Assembly (NCBI GenBank): GCA_963977185.1 | Contig: CAXBNV010000006.1 | Coordinates: 1-62,894, forward strand | Source: CAXBNV01 sp963977185 | Lineage (GTDB): Bacteria > Pseudomonadota > Gammaproteobacteria > JAGOUU01 | DNA: 62,894 nt | Direction of reading: 5' to 3' | Shown here: positions 17,384 to 26,183 of the stretch, piece by piece | How positions within the stretch are numbered: position 1 is the first letter of the stretch | Layout: each line of letters starts with the position of its first letter | Notes under the pieces: generated by a model | Told to the model about the DNA's origin: nothing | The model's database searches: none | The model's input: the letters and a program-made list of their open reading frames with translations, nothing else | Made by a program: the position numbers and the translations under genes

Positions 17384-17928
17384 TAACAAAACCCAATTTT
17401 GAAATATTAGAAATATTAAAAAATATCAAGCTGCTTATTCTAGATGTAGATGGCATATTTACTAAAGGCTCTCTTTATTATTCTGCTAAAGAAGAACATA
17501 TCAAAAGATTTAGCGTTTATGATGGCCTTGGTATTAAGAACTTATTAAAATCAGATATTAAAATTGCTATTATTTCTAGTAGAGACTCAGAAATAGTCTC
17601 CAAAAGATGCTTAGATCTTGGCATTGATTCTAATTTAATCTATCAAGGATGTCATAATAAAAATGAATACTACCAAAAAATAAAAAAACAAACTGGTATT
17701 ATGGATCAAAATATAGCATTTATGGGTGATGACTTACCTGATCTTGCTGTTATGAAACAAGTAAAGGCGCCTATATCTGTACCTAATGCAATCGAACATA
17801 TAAAATCTATTGCTATATATGTTACTAAAACAAAAGGTGGTAATGGAGCAATTAGAGAAGTTTCAGATTTAATTTTAACTTCCCAAGATAAACTTCAAAA
17901 TATTATTAACTATTATGAAAATTTATAA
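17380..17928 (+). CDS. kdsC: 3-deoxy-D-manno-octulosonate 8-phosphate phosphatase
   Basis: HAD-type phosphatase producing Kdo for LPS inner core. The nucleophile motif LLILDVDGIFTKG, KIAIISSRDS and the metal loop AFMGDDLPDLAVMKQV are all intact in 182 residues, the normal KdsC size. ATGA overlap with the preceding kinase-like gene and a 14-base overlap with lptC show tight coupling. kdsD, usually just upstream in this cluster, is missing here. Confidence 0.95.
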   Translation: MITKPNFEILEILKNIKLLILDVDGIFTKGSLYYSAKEEHIKRFSVYDGLGIKNLLKSDIKIAIISSRDSEIVSKRCLDLGIDSNLIYQGCHNKNEYYQKIKKQTGIMDQNIAFMGDDLPDLAVMKQVKAPISVPNAIEHIKSIAIYVTKTKGGNGAIREVSDLILTSQDKLQNIINYYENL

Positions 17929-18460
17929 ATCTAATTTCATAAAATATACTCTATCTTTCAGTCTTGTTATAGTTTTTGGTCTTTATTTTATTAATAATAT
18001 ATCTAATCATTCTAATATAGATAATGCTAAATTTAATTCAATTAACTCAAATAATAAATCCTTAGAATGGTTTATTGAAGATTTTACCTTAACGAATTTT
18101 GATAAATCAGGAGCTCTTTCTCATACACTCACAGCAAGTAATGCTTATAAATATCAAGAAAATAATTTTATAAAATTAGATAATCCTTATTTGAATCACT
18201 ATCCTTACCAAGATCACAATAAATTTTATAATATAACTGCAAAAAATGCTTTAATATACAATCTATCTACCACTTCTAAAAAAATCGCTCATAAAAAAAA
18301 TGTAACTAATAATGATATTGAAAGTATTATTTTTAATAACGATGTATTTATCAAAACTCCAGAGATAATAGCAAAATCTCAGACGTTAAGTTATAATATA
18401 GACAAACAATTTATGCAGCTTAACAATAATGTTGAAACAATTTATACTAAAAAATCTTAA
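17915..18460 (+). CDS. lptC: LPS transport protein LptC
   Basis: Bitopic inner-membrane component of the LPS bridge: one N-terminal membrane helix (YTLSFSLVIVFGLYFI) and a periplasmic beta-jellyroll (EWFIEDFTLTNFDKSGALSHTLTA). Length 181 is normal. It takes LPS from the LptBFG transporter and passes it to LptA. The sequence is diverged, so the call rests partly on order between kdsC and lptA. It overlaps lptA by 32 bases. Confidence 0.9.
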   Translation: MKIYKSNFIKYTLSFSLVIVFGLYFINNISNHSNIDNAKFNSINSNNKSLEWFIEDFTLTNFDKSGALSHTLTASNAYKYQENNFIKLDNPYLNHYPYQDHNKFYNITAKNALIYNLSTTSKKIAHKKNVTNNDIESIIFNNDVFIKTPEIIAKSQTLSYNIDKQFMQLNNNVETIYTKKS

Positions 18461-18947
18461 TTATTTTTATCGAATTTTTTCTTTAACAACTATTAGCTTT
18501 TTCATAAATATAGCACACGCAAATAAATCTATTACCTTAATATCAGACACATTAACTTATGATAATAAAACAGGATTAGGCATCTATTCAGGTAACGTTC
18601 TTGCAAAAGATAACGCTAAAGAATTAGTTGCTGATAAAATCAAAGTTTTTCGTAATAAACAAGGTGAAATTTATAAAATCATAGCAACTGGTAATCCTGC
18701 TAAATTTTTTGATAAGTCTAAAAAAAATAATACAATTTCTGGTCATGCAAAATATATAAACTACTTAAAATATGAAAATTTAGTTATTCTAGAAAAAGAT
18801 GCAACTCTAGATAATAATCACAATATATTAAATGCACCTAAAATTATTTATAATACAAAAACAGAAATAACCAAGACTATTAAACCTGATTATGGAAATC
18901 AACCACACAACCGAACTAAAATAATTTTATCTAATCTTAAAAATTAA
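18429..18947 (+). CDS. lptA: LPS transport periplasmic protein LptA
   Basis: Periplasmic OstA-like protein that carries LPS across the periplasm between LptC and LptD. A signal peptide covers about residues 1-30 (ending IAHA). The OstA/LptA core follows: LISDTLTYDNKTGLGIYSGNV, ELVADKIKVFRN and ATGNPAKFFDK. Length 172. The ATG lies inside the end of lptC, so translation is coupled. LptB follows after 37 bases. Confidence 0.93.
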   Translation: MLKQFILKNLNYFYRIFSLTTISFFINIAHANKSITLISDTLTYDNKTGLGIYSGNVLAKDNAKELVADKIKVFRNKQGEIYKIIATGNPAKFFDKSKKNNTISGHAKYINYLKYENLVILEKDATLDNNHNILNAPKIIYNTKTEITKTIKPDYGNQPHNRTKIILSNLKN

Positions 18948-18984
18948 AAACTATACTTTATATTTATTAAAACTTGGAACAATA

Positions 18985-19716
18985 ATGCAAAATCATAAAT
19001 TAATAATAAAAAATCTTAGTAAAAAATATAAAGAACGAACGATATTAAAAGATATTTCTATGGAAATTAATTCTGGAGAGATTATAGGTCTTCTTGGTCC
19101 TAATGGAGCAGGAAAAACAACATGCTTTTATAGTATATTAGGCCTGACTAAAGCAGACACCGGAGATATTTATTTAAATCAAAATAAAATCACTAATTTT
19201 CCTATTCATAAAAGAGCTAAATTAGGTCTAGGTTACTTACCACAAGAAATGTCTATATTTCGCAGCTTATCTGTCAGAAACAATATTTTATCAATTTTAG
19301 AATTAAGAAATGATATAAATAAAGAACAACAATATAATATTTTAGAAGAATTATTAAGAGAGTTCCAAATAGAGCATATTGCTAATTCTATTGGAAATCA
19401 TTTATCTGGCGGCGAAAGACGCAGAGTAGAAATCGCAAGGTGTGTTGCACAAAAACCTAAATTTATTTTACTAGATGAACCTTTTGCAGGAATATCTCCT
19501 ATAGCAATTCAAGACATAAAAAAAATAATTAAAGAATTAGCTAAAAAAGAAATAGGGATATTAATTACCGATCATAATGTTAGGGATACGTTATCTATTT
19601 GTGATACAGCATATATTATAAGTGATGGCCTTGTATTAACAGAAGGCACTCCTAACCAAATACTTGGAAATAAAGAAGCTAAATCTGTTTATTTAGGTGA
19701 AAGCTTTAGTTTATAG
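18985..19716 (+). CDS. lptB: LPS export ABC transporter ATP-binding protein
   Basis: ATPase driving LPS extraction from the inner membrane with LptF and LptG (not in this window). Walker A GPNGAGKTT, Q-loop LPQEMSIF, signature LSGGERRR, Walker B FILLDEPFAG and H-loop ITDHNVRDTL are all present. GISPIAIQDI and the length of 243 are typical LptB. The usual neighbours rpoN and hpf do not follow. Confidence 0.96.
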   Translation: MQNHKLIIKNLSKKYKERTILKDISMEINSGEIIGLLGPNGAGKTTCFYSILGLTKADTGDIYLNQNKITNFPIHKRAKLGLGYLPQEMSIFRSLSVRNNILSILELRNDINKEQQYNILEELLREFQIEHIANSIGNHLSGGERRRVEIARCVAQKPKFILLDEPFAGISPIAIQDIKKIIKELAKKEIGILITDHNVRDTLSICDTAYIISDGLVLTEGTPNQILGNKEAKSVYLGESFSL

Positions 19717-19760
19717 CTACTAGTATTAATAAAATAATATACGGTATTATATTTTTTATA

Positions 19761-20585
19761 TTAAAACTTAGCACAAACTTGAATTAAATTAGCCCAGCTT
19801 AAAATATCCGTTTTTTTGCTTAGTAAAGTTAGCTCGTCATACATTTTAGTTATTTCTTTGTCATCTAGTAAATTAAGCTCTCGTATTCTTGGCGCTAAAT
19901 CTTTAAGCCCCATTGCCAATAATAATCTTTCTTCTTGAGTTTTGAATAAAGGTTGCACATTCTCAATAAAAACATTTTTTAATCCATTTTTTTTATAAAT
20001 ACTTGGCATTTTATAAGCACTCTGAGGATCTATATTACTTTGATCAAAACAAATGGTTACTAATTTCATAAATTTTTTATATACCGAGCTATATGGATAA
20101 AATAAGAACCAATCTTTTTTCATTAATGGATCTTCGGTTATAATCATTCCATCATCTGCTAAACAACTAACCATATTTTTTACAGCAAAATTATGGTTAT
20201 CTAAATGTAATAAAACCATTCTGGCATATATCAAATCATATTTATCTTTTAAATTTGACAAGTTATATATATTCAAATTATGCATTTTAAAATCTTTATA
20301 TCCATTTTTTTGCAAATTTTTTTCCGTATACTTTAATTGATTTTCATTTAAGTCGACTATAGTTAACTGAGATGATTTATTCAGGTTTTGTGCAAACCAT
20401 AAACTCATATCTCCACTACCACAACCTATTTCTAAAACTCTCATATCAGAATTAAATTGCATTTTTTTTATAAAACTAAAACTTGCTTCGGCATATACTT
20501 TATGTTGAATTTGTAATCTTTTTCTACCAAAATCGTTTAAATGTAAAATATAACTATCGCTATTTTCATGTATATCTGAATTCAT
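19761..20585 (-). CDS. Class I SAM-dependent methyltransferase, substrate unknown
   Basis: A 274-residue methyltransferase-fold protein. Motif I is VLEIGCGSGDMSLWFA, the acidic strand end LTIVDLNENQLKYTEKNL and a later motif YDLIYARMVLLHLDN. The C-terminal part resembles small-molecule methyltransferases (MITEDPLMKKDWF). No biosynthetic neighbour suggests a substrate. It converges with lptB, with about 44 AT-rich bases between. Confidence 0.82.
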   Translation of the reverse strand: MNSDIHENSDSYILHLNDFGRKRLQIQHKVYAEASFSFIKKMQFNSDMRVLEIGCGSGDMSLWFAQNLNKSSQLTIVDLNENQLKYTEKNLQKNGYKDFKMHNLNIYNLSNLKDKYDLIYARMVLLHLDNHNFAVKNMVSCLADDGMIITEDPLMKKDWFLFYPYSSVYKKFMKLVTICFDQSNIDPQSAYKMPSIYKKNGLKNVFIENVQPLFKTQEERLLLAMGLKDLAPRIRELNLLDDKEITKMYDELTLLSKKTDILSWANLIQVCAKF

Positions 20586-20726
20586 ACTTAATTGATACCT
20601 TAAATTTTTATATAATTTTTTATATATTATTATTCTTAGTATAGGAAAATATAAAACTAAACTGTGATTTTTTTTAACTATGAGCGATAATTAAGTATCA
20701 ATTTAGTTTAAAAGGAATATTAAATC

Positions 20727-22094
20727 ATGTCAGTCACTACTATTAATCCAGCAAATGGAGAAAAATTAAAGACTTATCAATATATGAGTCATGATGAAGT
20801 CACAACTATTATAGATAGCACCCATAAAGATTATTTATCCTGGAAAAATACAACAGAAGATTATAAAGCAAATTTATCTAATAAATTAGCTGAAATTATG
20901 CTGCAAAATAAAGAAATTATTAGTAAAACTATGACTGAAGAAATGGGTAAACCAATTACTCAATCTTATGCTGAAGTAGAGAAATGTGCCGATTTAATTA
21001 AACATAATACTAATGTCTTTGCAAAATTATTACAAGACACTCATGTTAATACAGAATTTACTAAAAGTTATGTAACGTATCAGCCTATTGGCATAGTTTA
21101 TATCATCATGCCTTGGAACTTTCCATTATGGCAAGTCATGAGAATTACATCTTTAAATATATTAGCAGGTAATGCAATAGTGTTAAAACACGCAAGCATA
21201 TGTACTGGTACAGCTTTATTAATAGAAAAATTATTCAAAGATGCTGGGTTTCCTGATAACTTATTTAGAACATTAGTCACTGATTACAAAACATCAGATG
21301 AAATATTTAAAAATACTAAAATCAGGGGGCTTGCTTTTACAGGCAGTGATATAGTTGGAAAGCAGGTTGCAAGCCTTGCTGGCAAACATCTTAAAAAAGC
21401 GACTTTAGAGCTAGGTGGCGCTGATCCATACATTATTCTTGAAGATGCGGATTTAGAAAATGCCGCTGAACAATGTATAAAATCTAGACTTTTAAATGCA
21501 GGTCAAGTATGTATTGCAGCTAAGAAATTAATAACGACGCCTAAAATTCATGAAAAATTTTGTGAGTTAATTTTGGAAAAAGCTCGAGTATATAATCATA
21601 GTGATCCAATGGATCCTACATGCAAATTAGGCCCTCTTGCTAGCCATAATTTTCGAGAAACTGTACACAATCAAGTAATGCAAGTAATAAAAGAAGGAGC
21701 TAGATGTTTGCTAGGTGGCAAAATTCCAGATGATAATCCCGGAGCATTCTACCCTGTTACTGTTCTAGATAAAATAACAGAAAAAATGCCTATGTTTGAT
21801 GAAGAAATTTTTGGTCCGGTATTATCAATAATTCCAGCTATTTCTGATGAACATGCACTAGAGCTTGCTAATAATACTAGATTTGGATTAAGTGCTGCTG
21901 TCTTTACAAATGATCTACAAAAAGCAGAAAAATTTGCAAAACAAATTGAAACTGGAACTTGTTATATTAATCAGCTTGTAGCATCAAATAAGTTACTACC
22001 AATTGGAGGCATAAAAGACTCTGGATTTGGCAGAGAGTTATCTTTTCTTGGAATTCATGAATTCGTTAATGCTAAAGTTATAGTTATTAAATAA
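20727..22094 (+). CDS. NAD(P)-dependent aldehyde dehydrogenase, succinate-semialdehyde dehydrogenase-like
   Basis: Oxidises an aldehyde to its acid. At 455 residues it lacks the longer N-terminus of GabD and resembles the shorter Sad/YneI-type succinate-semialdehyde dehydrogenases. Visible: MPWNFPLWQVMRI with its catalytic Asn, the cofactor loop FTGSDIVGKQV, the general-base Glu in LELGGADPYII, the catalytic Cys in NAGQVCIAAKK and EEIFGPVLS. The substrate is inferred from family. Expressed alone; a ribosome site AAAGGA lies close to the ATG. Confidence 0.88.
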   Translation: MSVTTINPANGEKLKTYQYMSHDEVTTIIDSTHKDYLSWKNTTEDYKANLSNKLAEIMLQNKEIISKTMTEEMGKPITQSYAEVEKCADLIKHNTNVFAKLLQDTHVNTEFTKSYVTYQPIGIVYIIMPWNFPLWQVMRITSLNILAGNAIVLKHASICTGTALLIEKLFKDAGFPDNLFRTLVTDYKTSDEIFKNTKIRGLAFTGSDIVGKQVASLAGKHLKKATLELGGADPYIILEDADLENAAEQCIKSRLLNAGQVCIAAKKLITTPKIHEKFCELILEKARVYNHSDPMDPTCKLGPLASHNFRETVHNQVMQVIKEGARCLLGGKIPDDNPGAFYPVTVLDKITEKMPMFDEEIFGPVLSIIPAISDEHALELANNTRFGLSAAVFTNDLQKAEKFAKQIETGTCYINQLVASNKLLPIGGIKDSGFGRELSFLGIHEFVNAKVIVIK

Positions 22095-22119
22095 TCTTAT
22101 TTAGAAAACATCTGAAAAC

Positions 22120-22151
22120 TGTGGATAAGTCTGTTGATAACATATGGATAA
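22120..22151 (-). promoter_or_regulatory. Cluster of three DnaA-box-like sites
   Basis: Read on the plus strand: TGTGGATAA at 22120 (exact reverse of TTATCCACA), TGTTGATAA at 22132 and TATGGATAA at 22143 (one mismatch each), all in one orientation, with starts 12 and 11 bases apart. They lie in the gap between the aldehyde dehydrogenase gene and tRNA-Met. Close to one helical turn apart, they look like cooperative DnaA binding sites. No dnaA, rpmH, mnmG or other origin-linked gene is nearby. Confidence 0.5.
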
Positions 22152-22156
22152 AATTT

Positions 22157-22233
22157 TGGTGGCTATGGGTGGACTCGAACCACCGACCCCAGCATTATGA
22201 GTGCTGTGCTCTAACCGGCTGAGCTACATAGCC
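22157..22233 (-). tRNA. tRNA-Met (elongator, anticodon CAT)
   Basis: A 77-base tRNA with acceptor GGCTATG/CATAGCC, discriminator A and encoded CCA. The D loop AGCCGGTTAGAG and anticodon loop CTCATAA give CAT. The layout follows E. coli elongator tRNA-Met (GGCTAYGTAGCTCAG start) rather than initiator, which would have an unpaired first base and three G-C pairs by the anticodon loop. A CAT-reading tRNA-Ile2 is the main alternative, less likely. Confidence 0.93.
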
Positions 22234-22253
22234 ATATGCGATGAATAGGAAAT

Positions 22254-22282
22254 ATTTTGCCTGTCTTCTATTATTTTGTCAA
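22254..22282 (-). promoter_or_regulatory. Probable promoter of tRNA-Met
   Basis: On the minus strand TTGACA (22282-22277) and CAAAAT (22259-22254) are 17 bases apart. The -10 ends about 20 bases before the tRNA 5' end at 22233. Confidence 0.5.
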
Positions 22283-22399
22283 GCATAATACCTGAGTTTC
22301 ATATCTATTTTATCAATGATTTTAATTTGCATATATATTATAATATTAATACTCTTCCTAATACTATTAAATATAATAAATAAAAGGACTTAAATAAAA

Positions 22400-22927
22400 A
22401 TGGCCAAGAATATGCAACCCTTGATTATCTGCTTATTATCTTTTTTATTATCAAGCAATCAGATATTTGCAGCTGATACAAAAATATCTACATTACAAGC
22501 TCAATCGATAAAAGAGAAAGCCAAAAAATCGGTTAAAAAACTATCAATAAACAACAATAATAATAGTATGTTTCATATCTCAATACATGACTCTAAATTT
22601 AATACAAAACCCATAATAGAAAATTCAACTGATGGTATTTTTACTATATCTTTGGCTGCTAACCCTACAACAGGATATCAATGGTTTTTAGAACAATATA
22701 ATGATAAGTTATTAAATCTAATTAATTACAGCTTCCTTCCGAATAATTCTGATAAAAAACTTATTGGAGCGCCAGGAAAAGCTAAATGGCTTTTTAAAAT
22801 AAATTCCTATATGGTTAAAGCACCAATCATGACGACAATCAAATTAGTTCATAAAAGAGCATTTGACCCTAATACTGAAAAGAACGACAGTCAAGAAATT
22901 TTAACTATATTTATTCAACCTAAATAA
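22400..22927 (+). CDS. Secreted chagasin-like cysteine-protease inhibitor (MEROPS I42 family)
   Basis: A 175-residue exported protein. A signal peptide ends near residue 25 (SNQIFAA). After a Lys/Asn-rich linker comes an Ig-like inhibitor domain with the three binding loops: NPTTGYQW at residues 88-95, GAPGKAKWLF and the last-loop HKRAFDP. These match chagasin-type inhibitors of papain-like proteases. Such proteins may protect a bacterium from its own or host cysteine proteases; which applies is not visible. Cytochrome b561 follows after 21 bases, so the two may be cotranscribed. Confidence 0.85.
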   Translation: MAKNMQPLIICLLSFLLSSNQIFAADTKISTLQAQSIKEKAKKSVKKLSINNNNNSMFHISIHDSKFNTKPIIENSTDGIFTISLAANPTTGYQWFLEQYNDKLLNLINYSFLPNNSDKKLIGAPGKAKWLFKINSYMVKAPIMTTIKLVHKRAFDPNTEKNDSQEILTIFIQPK

Positions 22928-22948
22928 CTTATAAATCATAGGTCTAAT

Positions 22949-23494
22949 ATGAACAAATTAAAAAACACAAACACGAACTATGGCTTAGTAACTAAGTTAT
23001 TACATATAATTTTTATTCTTTTATTTATTACTCAATACTATTTAGTATATCGTCGTGCATACTTTCCTGAAAACTCAGCAAGCAGTATACAATATATCTT
23101 ATTACATAAATCTATAGGCTTTAGCGCTCTATTTTTAGGTTTATTTGCTATTATTTGGGCTATTATCAATAAACACCCAAAACTACCAAACAATATCCCT
23201 TGTTGGGAAAAATTTTTAGCAGGATTATCTAAATTTTTACTATATTGCACTATTTTTCTAATGCCTTTATCAGGTTCTTTGATGAGTTTTTTTGGTGGCA
23301 ATGGTCTTTCTTGGTTTGGAATTCCAGTTTACAATCTATTTACTACTAACAAAATATTCGCATCAAGCTTATATTATTTTCATGTTTATTTTTCTTACTT
23401 TATAATTGCTCTTGTTATTATACATTGTATAGCTGCTCTTAAGCATAAATTTGTATATAAAAACAATGTATTACAAAGAATGTGGAAGTTTTAA
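22949..23494 (+). CDS. Cytochrome b561-type membrane protein
   Basis: Four-helix di-haem b membrane protein of 181 residues. The haem-ligand histidines are expected in VTKLLHIIFILL (helix 1), LLHKSIGFSAL (helix 2) and in HVYFSYFIIALVIIHCIAALKH (helix 4). YHFHVYFSYF-type patterns near the fourth helix are typical of the bacterial b561 family, which moves electrons between quinol and periplasmic acceptors such as superoxide. Its partner is not evident. Confidence 0.88.
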   Translation: MNKLKNTNTNYGLVTKLLHIIFILLFITQYYLVYRRAYFPENSASSIQYILLHKSIGFSALFLGLFAIIWAIINKHPKLPNNIPCWEKFLAGLSKFLLYCTIFLMPLSGSLMSFFGGNGLSWFGIPVYNLFTTNKIFASSLYYFHVYFSYFIIALVIIHCIAALKHKFVYKNNVLQRMWKF

Positions 23495-23528
23495 ATTATT
23501 TCATTTCAGAATTAGACAATAATTAATG

Positions 23529-23558
23529 TTGACAAGGCATTATATAGATCTTTACAAT
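23529..23558 (+). promoter_or_regulatory. Probable sigma-70 promoter for the gene at 23594
   Basis: Perfect TTGACA (23529-23534), 18-base spacer, TACAAT (23553-23558). It lies 35 bases before the ATG at 23594. Ribosome site AGGAATG is next to the start. Confidence 0.5.
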
Positions 23559-23593
23559 TGATTCGTTTCAATGATTAAAACTAGGAATGTAAA

Positions 23594-24919
23594 ATGTTTA
23601 ATTCTGAAAATAACATAATGAAAGCTTTTATTACATCTTTCATTTTGTTCTTTCTTACTATATTTATACCTAAATTTCATCTTCACGCTAGCACTATAAA
23701 GTCTATCTTCGATAACAATAACCTTGAAAACACTGTCGGTGTTAAAGCAATTAAAATAAACAATACCATTGCTGTGTTTGCAGCAGAACTTTCTGATAAT
23801 TTACAAGATCATATAAAACAAAATTTAGTTTTTGTAGCAAAAGAAAATGATGGCAACTCTTATGATTGGAAAAAATTCGCATTAGATCCAGAATTAAATA
23901 TACCTCTTATTATTACACATAATAACAAAAAAGTTGTAGTAATAGGAACTGATCGCAACAATCAAAATCTGTACACTATAATACAGGATTATGATTCTTT
24001 CAGTCATTCAGAAAGTTTAGTAAATACTGAAAATCTTTTTACTGCTGATAAAAAATTATTATTATTAAATTACTCTGAAAAATTAAAGATTAATATTGAT
24101 AAAAAAAATATTATTAACACAAAAAATAGTATGCCTTCTGCATATGAAATTCAATATTTTTGGTCTGGATATGATAATAATATTTTAAATATCTGGTTAA
24201 CTACTGATAATATCCTATTTACTCTAAATATAGACTCAATGGATTTTAAAACACAGACATTACCACTTGATATAAAAAATAAAAAAACTGAAAAAATTAT
24301 AGGACAAAAATTAAATTATATTAATGGTTCTTATTATATCGTTTATGACATAGATAACTCTAATAACCCTTCAAGCTATGGAATTAATCATAGAATATTT
24401 TATTCTTATAATTTTGAAACATGGCATGAAGCTGCGGTACCAGCTAATCTAGGTGATTACGAAATATTATTAACTTCTCAATCATTAGGAAATAATCTTT
24501 TATACCAATCTTTTAATATAGATTTTTCTACATTCAAAACAACAGCAAATCTTTGGAAAGTAAATGATGCTTTAATGCCTTGGGATAAACTAAACACTAA
24601 GCTAGAAAGTGATGCATTTATTTCAAGCTTAAAACACATAGATGATCAGTTCAACATCATAACAATGAAACTATCTAATCAAAATAGTTATAACATAAAG
24701 TACTTTGTTACGAGTAATTTAGATAATTTCGATATGAATACAGCCAAACCTGAAATTAATAACACTGTAAACACAAATTATACAAATGTATTTTATTTAA
24801 ATGTTGAAGATAACAACAGTAATATTAATTATCTTGAGAAACATACTGCTTTTAATTTAAATGGAAAAAATAAGACTTCTAATAATTTAAAGTTCGAATT
24901 ACTAAAAGTACAACCATAA
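23594..24919 (+). CDS. Unknown exported protein, probable beta-rich repeats
   Basis: I do not recognise this 441-residue protein. Its N-terminus has a strong hydrophobic segment (AFITSFILFFLTIFI) followed by HLHAS, reading as a signal peptide or signal anchor. The remainder is polar and strand-rich, with repeated short blocks of aromatic plus Asp/Asn residues (for example NNIAVFAAEL, HNNKKVVVIGTD, YDNNILNIWLTTDN), suggestive of a propeller-like periplasmic protein. It has its own promoter and ends at a strong hairpin. Role unknown. Confidence 0.72.
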   Translation: MFNSENNIMKAFITSFILFFLTIFIPKFHLHASTIKSIFDNNNLENTVGVKAIKINNTIAVFAAELSDNLQDHIKQNLVFVAKENDGNSYDWKKFALDPELNIPLIITHNNKKVVVIGTDRNNQNLYTIIQDYDSFSHSESLVNTENLFTADKKLLLLNYSEKLKINIDKKNIINTKNSMPSAYEIQYFWSGYDNNILNIWLTTDNILFTLNIDSMDFKTQTLPLDIKNKKTEKIIGQKLNYINGSYYIVYDIDNSNNPSSYGINHRIFYSYNFETWHEAAVPANLGDYEILLTSQSLGNNLLYQSFNIDFSTFKTTANLWKVNDALMPWDKLNTKLESDAFISSLKHIDDQFNIITMKLSNQNSYNIKYFVTSNLDNFDMNTAKPEINNTVNTNYTNVFYLNVEDNNSNINYLEKHTAFNLNGKNKTSNNLKFELLKVQP

Positions 24920-24942
24920 ATTCATAATAATCTTTATTAATA

Positions 24943-24984
24943 TTGGCCATCACCTATAACGACATTAAGATAGGTGATGGCCAA
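24943..24984. terminator. Bidirectional hairpin terminator
   Basis: A perfect 15-bp stem (24943-24957 with 24970-24984) and a 12-base loop lie between two convergent genes, 9 bases from the stop of the minus-strand transglycosylase gene. Only a short T run follows on either side. Confidence 0.75.
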
Positions 24985-24992
24985 TTTGCGTT

Positions 24993-26015
24993 TTAATACA
25001 TTCCTTTTAAAGAATCTTTTCTTTGACAAATACTTTCTGCCATATATCCTATTGAACCTGCATAATAAATAGAGCGATTATATTTCATAATAGTATTAAA
25101 ATTATTAAATACTAATAAATTTGGGCCTCCATAAGGAAAAACAACTGATGCGTCTAAATCATAATAGTTTTTTGGAACTGGCTTACCATTAAGTGACTTA
25201 ATTCCATACTCTTTTACCCAAGTTCCAACTTTCTTTGTAACTTTACGACCTTCTTGCTCAGGAGGAAAGTTTTTAGGAGTATCTATTGCTAATGCCCATG
25301 GTTGATTTTTCTTCCAACCATTTTTACTTAAATAATTAGCAATTGATGCAAATGCATCATCTTTACTATTCCAGATATCTTTACGTCCATCACCATTAAA
25401 GTCTACTGCATATTTAAACCAACTTGATGGTAAAAACTGTGGATGTCCAGATGCTCCAGCCCATTCGCCTTTAAACTGCTCATAACTTACCTGACCACTT
25501 TGTAAAATATGTAAAGCATACACTAACTCTTTTCTAAAAAATGCTGCTCTTTTTGGCGAAGGAGCAGAATAAGCAAGGCTTGTTAGTGATTTTATAACAG
25601 GGAAACTTCCCATAAAATGTCCATAACTTGTTTCCATACCCCAAATAGAAGTAATAATACAAGGATCAACTCCAAAAGCATTACCTGCTGCAACTAATTG
25701 GTCATGATATTTTTTATACTCTCGTTTTCCTATTGCAATTCTATTTTTACTTGCTCTTGTATGTCTATACTTATTAAAAGTTAATCTATGCTCAGGCTGA
25801 TTTTTCTTTAAATTTAACACTCGTTTATTAATTGTCATTCCTTTAAAAATCTGATCAAAAAAAACAGGATCGATTCCTGTAATCACAGCTTCTTTCTTAA
25901 CACTTGCAAGCCAATCACTAAAAGATTGCTGCTTTTCAGCATAAATATTACCAACATTGAAAAATAATAGACCAGATAAAACTCCTACAAAGAGCTTATT
26001 AATTTTTTTTATCAT
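24993..26015 (-). CDS. MltB-family lytic murein transglycosylase
   Basis: Periplasmic enzyme cutting the glycan strand of peptidoglycan to 1,6-anhydro ends. A signal peptide is present (VGVLSGLLFFNVGNIYA). The catalytic Glu lies in WGMETSYGHFMG; GASGHPQFLPSSWFKYAVD and FNGDGRKDIWNS (calcium-like loop) match the family. At 340 residues it lacks the C-terminal peptidoglycan-binding domain of some homologues and has no evident lipobox, so it is probably soluble in the periplasm. Monocistronic, terminated by a hairpin. Confidence 0.9.
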   Translation of the reverse strand: MIKKINKLFVGVLSGLLFFNVGNIYAEKQQSFSDWLASVKKEAVITGIDPVFFDQIFKGMTINKRVLNLKKNQPEHRLTFNKYRHTRASKNRIAIGKREYKKYHDQLVAAGNAFGVDPCIITSIWGMETSYGHFMGSFPVIKSLTSLAYSAPSPKRAAFFRKELVYALHILQSGQVSYEQFKGEWAGASGHPQFLPSSWFKYAVDFNGDGRKDIWNSKDDAFASIANYLSKNGWKKNQPWALAIDTPKNFPPEQEGRKVTKKVGTWVKEYGIKSLNGKPVPKNYYDLDASVVFPYGGPNLLVFNNFNTIMKYNRSIYYAGSIGYMAESICQRKDSLKGMY

Positions 26016-26183
26016 GCCATAAACCTTTATAATTTCTAAAATAAAATAAGTATAGAAATTTATTCGACATATGCGAGCAAATAATTTAATAATAGTAATT
26101 CAAATTGATGAAATATTTTTAAATCATTATCTTTTCTGCTAAAATTTTATTTTTCGCAATATTAACTTAGGTCTTATTATTCT

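Noticed and set aside
19717..19760. AT-only weak hairpin with T run between lptB and the methyltransferase gene
   Set aside because: Six A-T pairs at most; not distinguishable from background in this AT-rich DNA.
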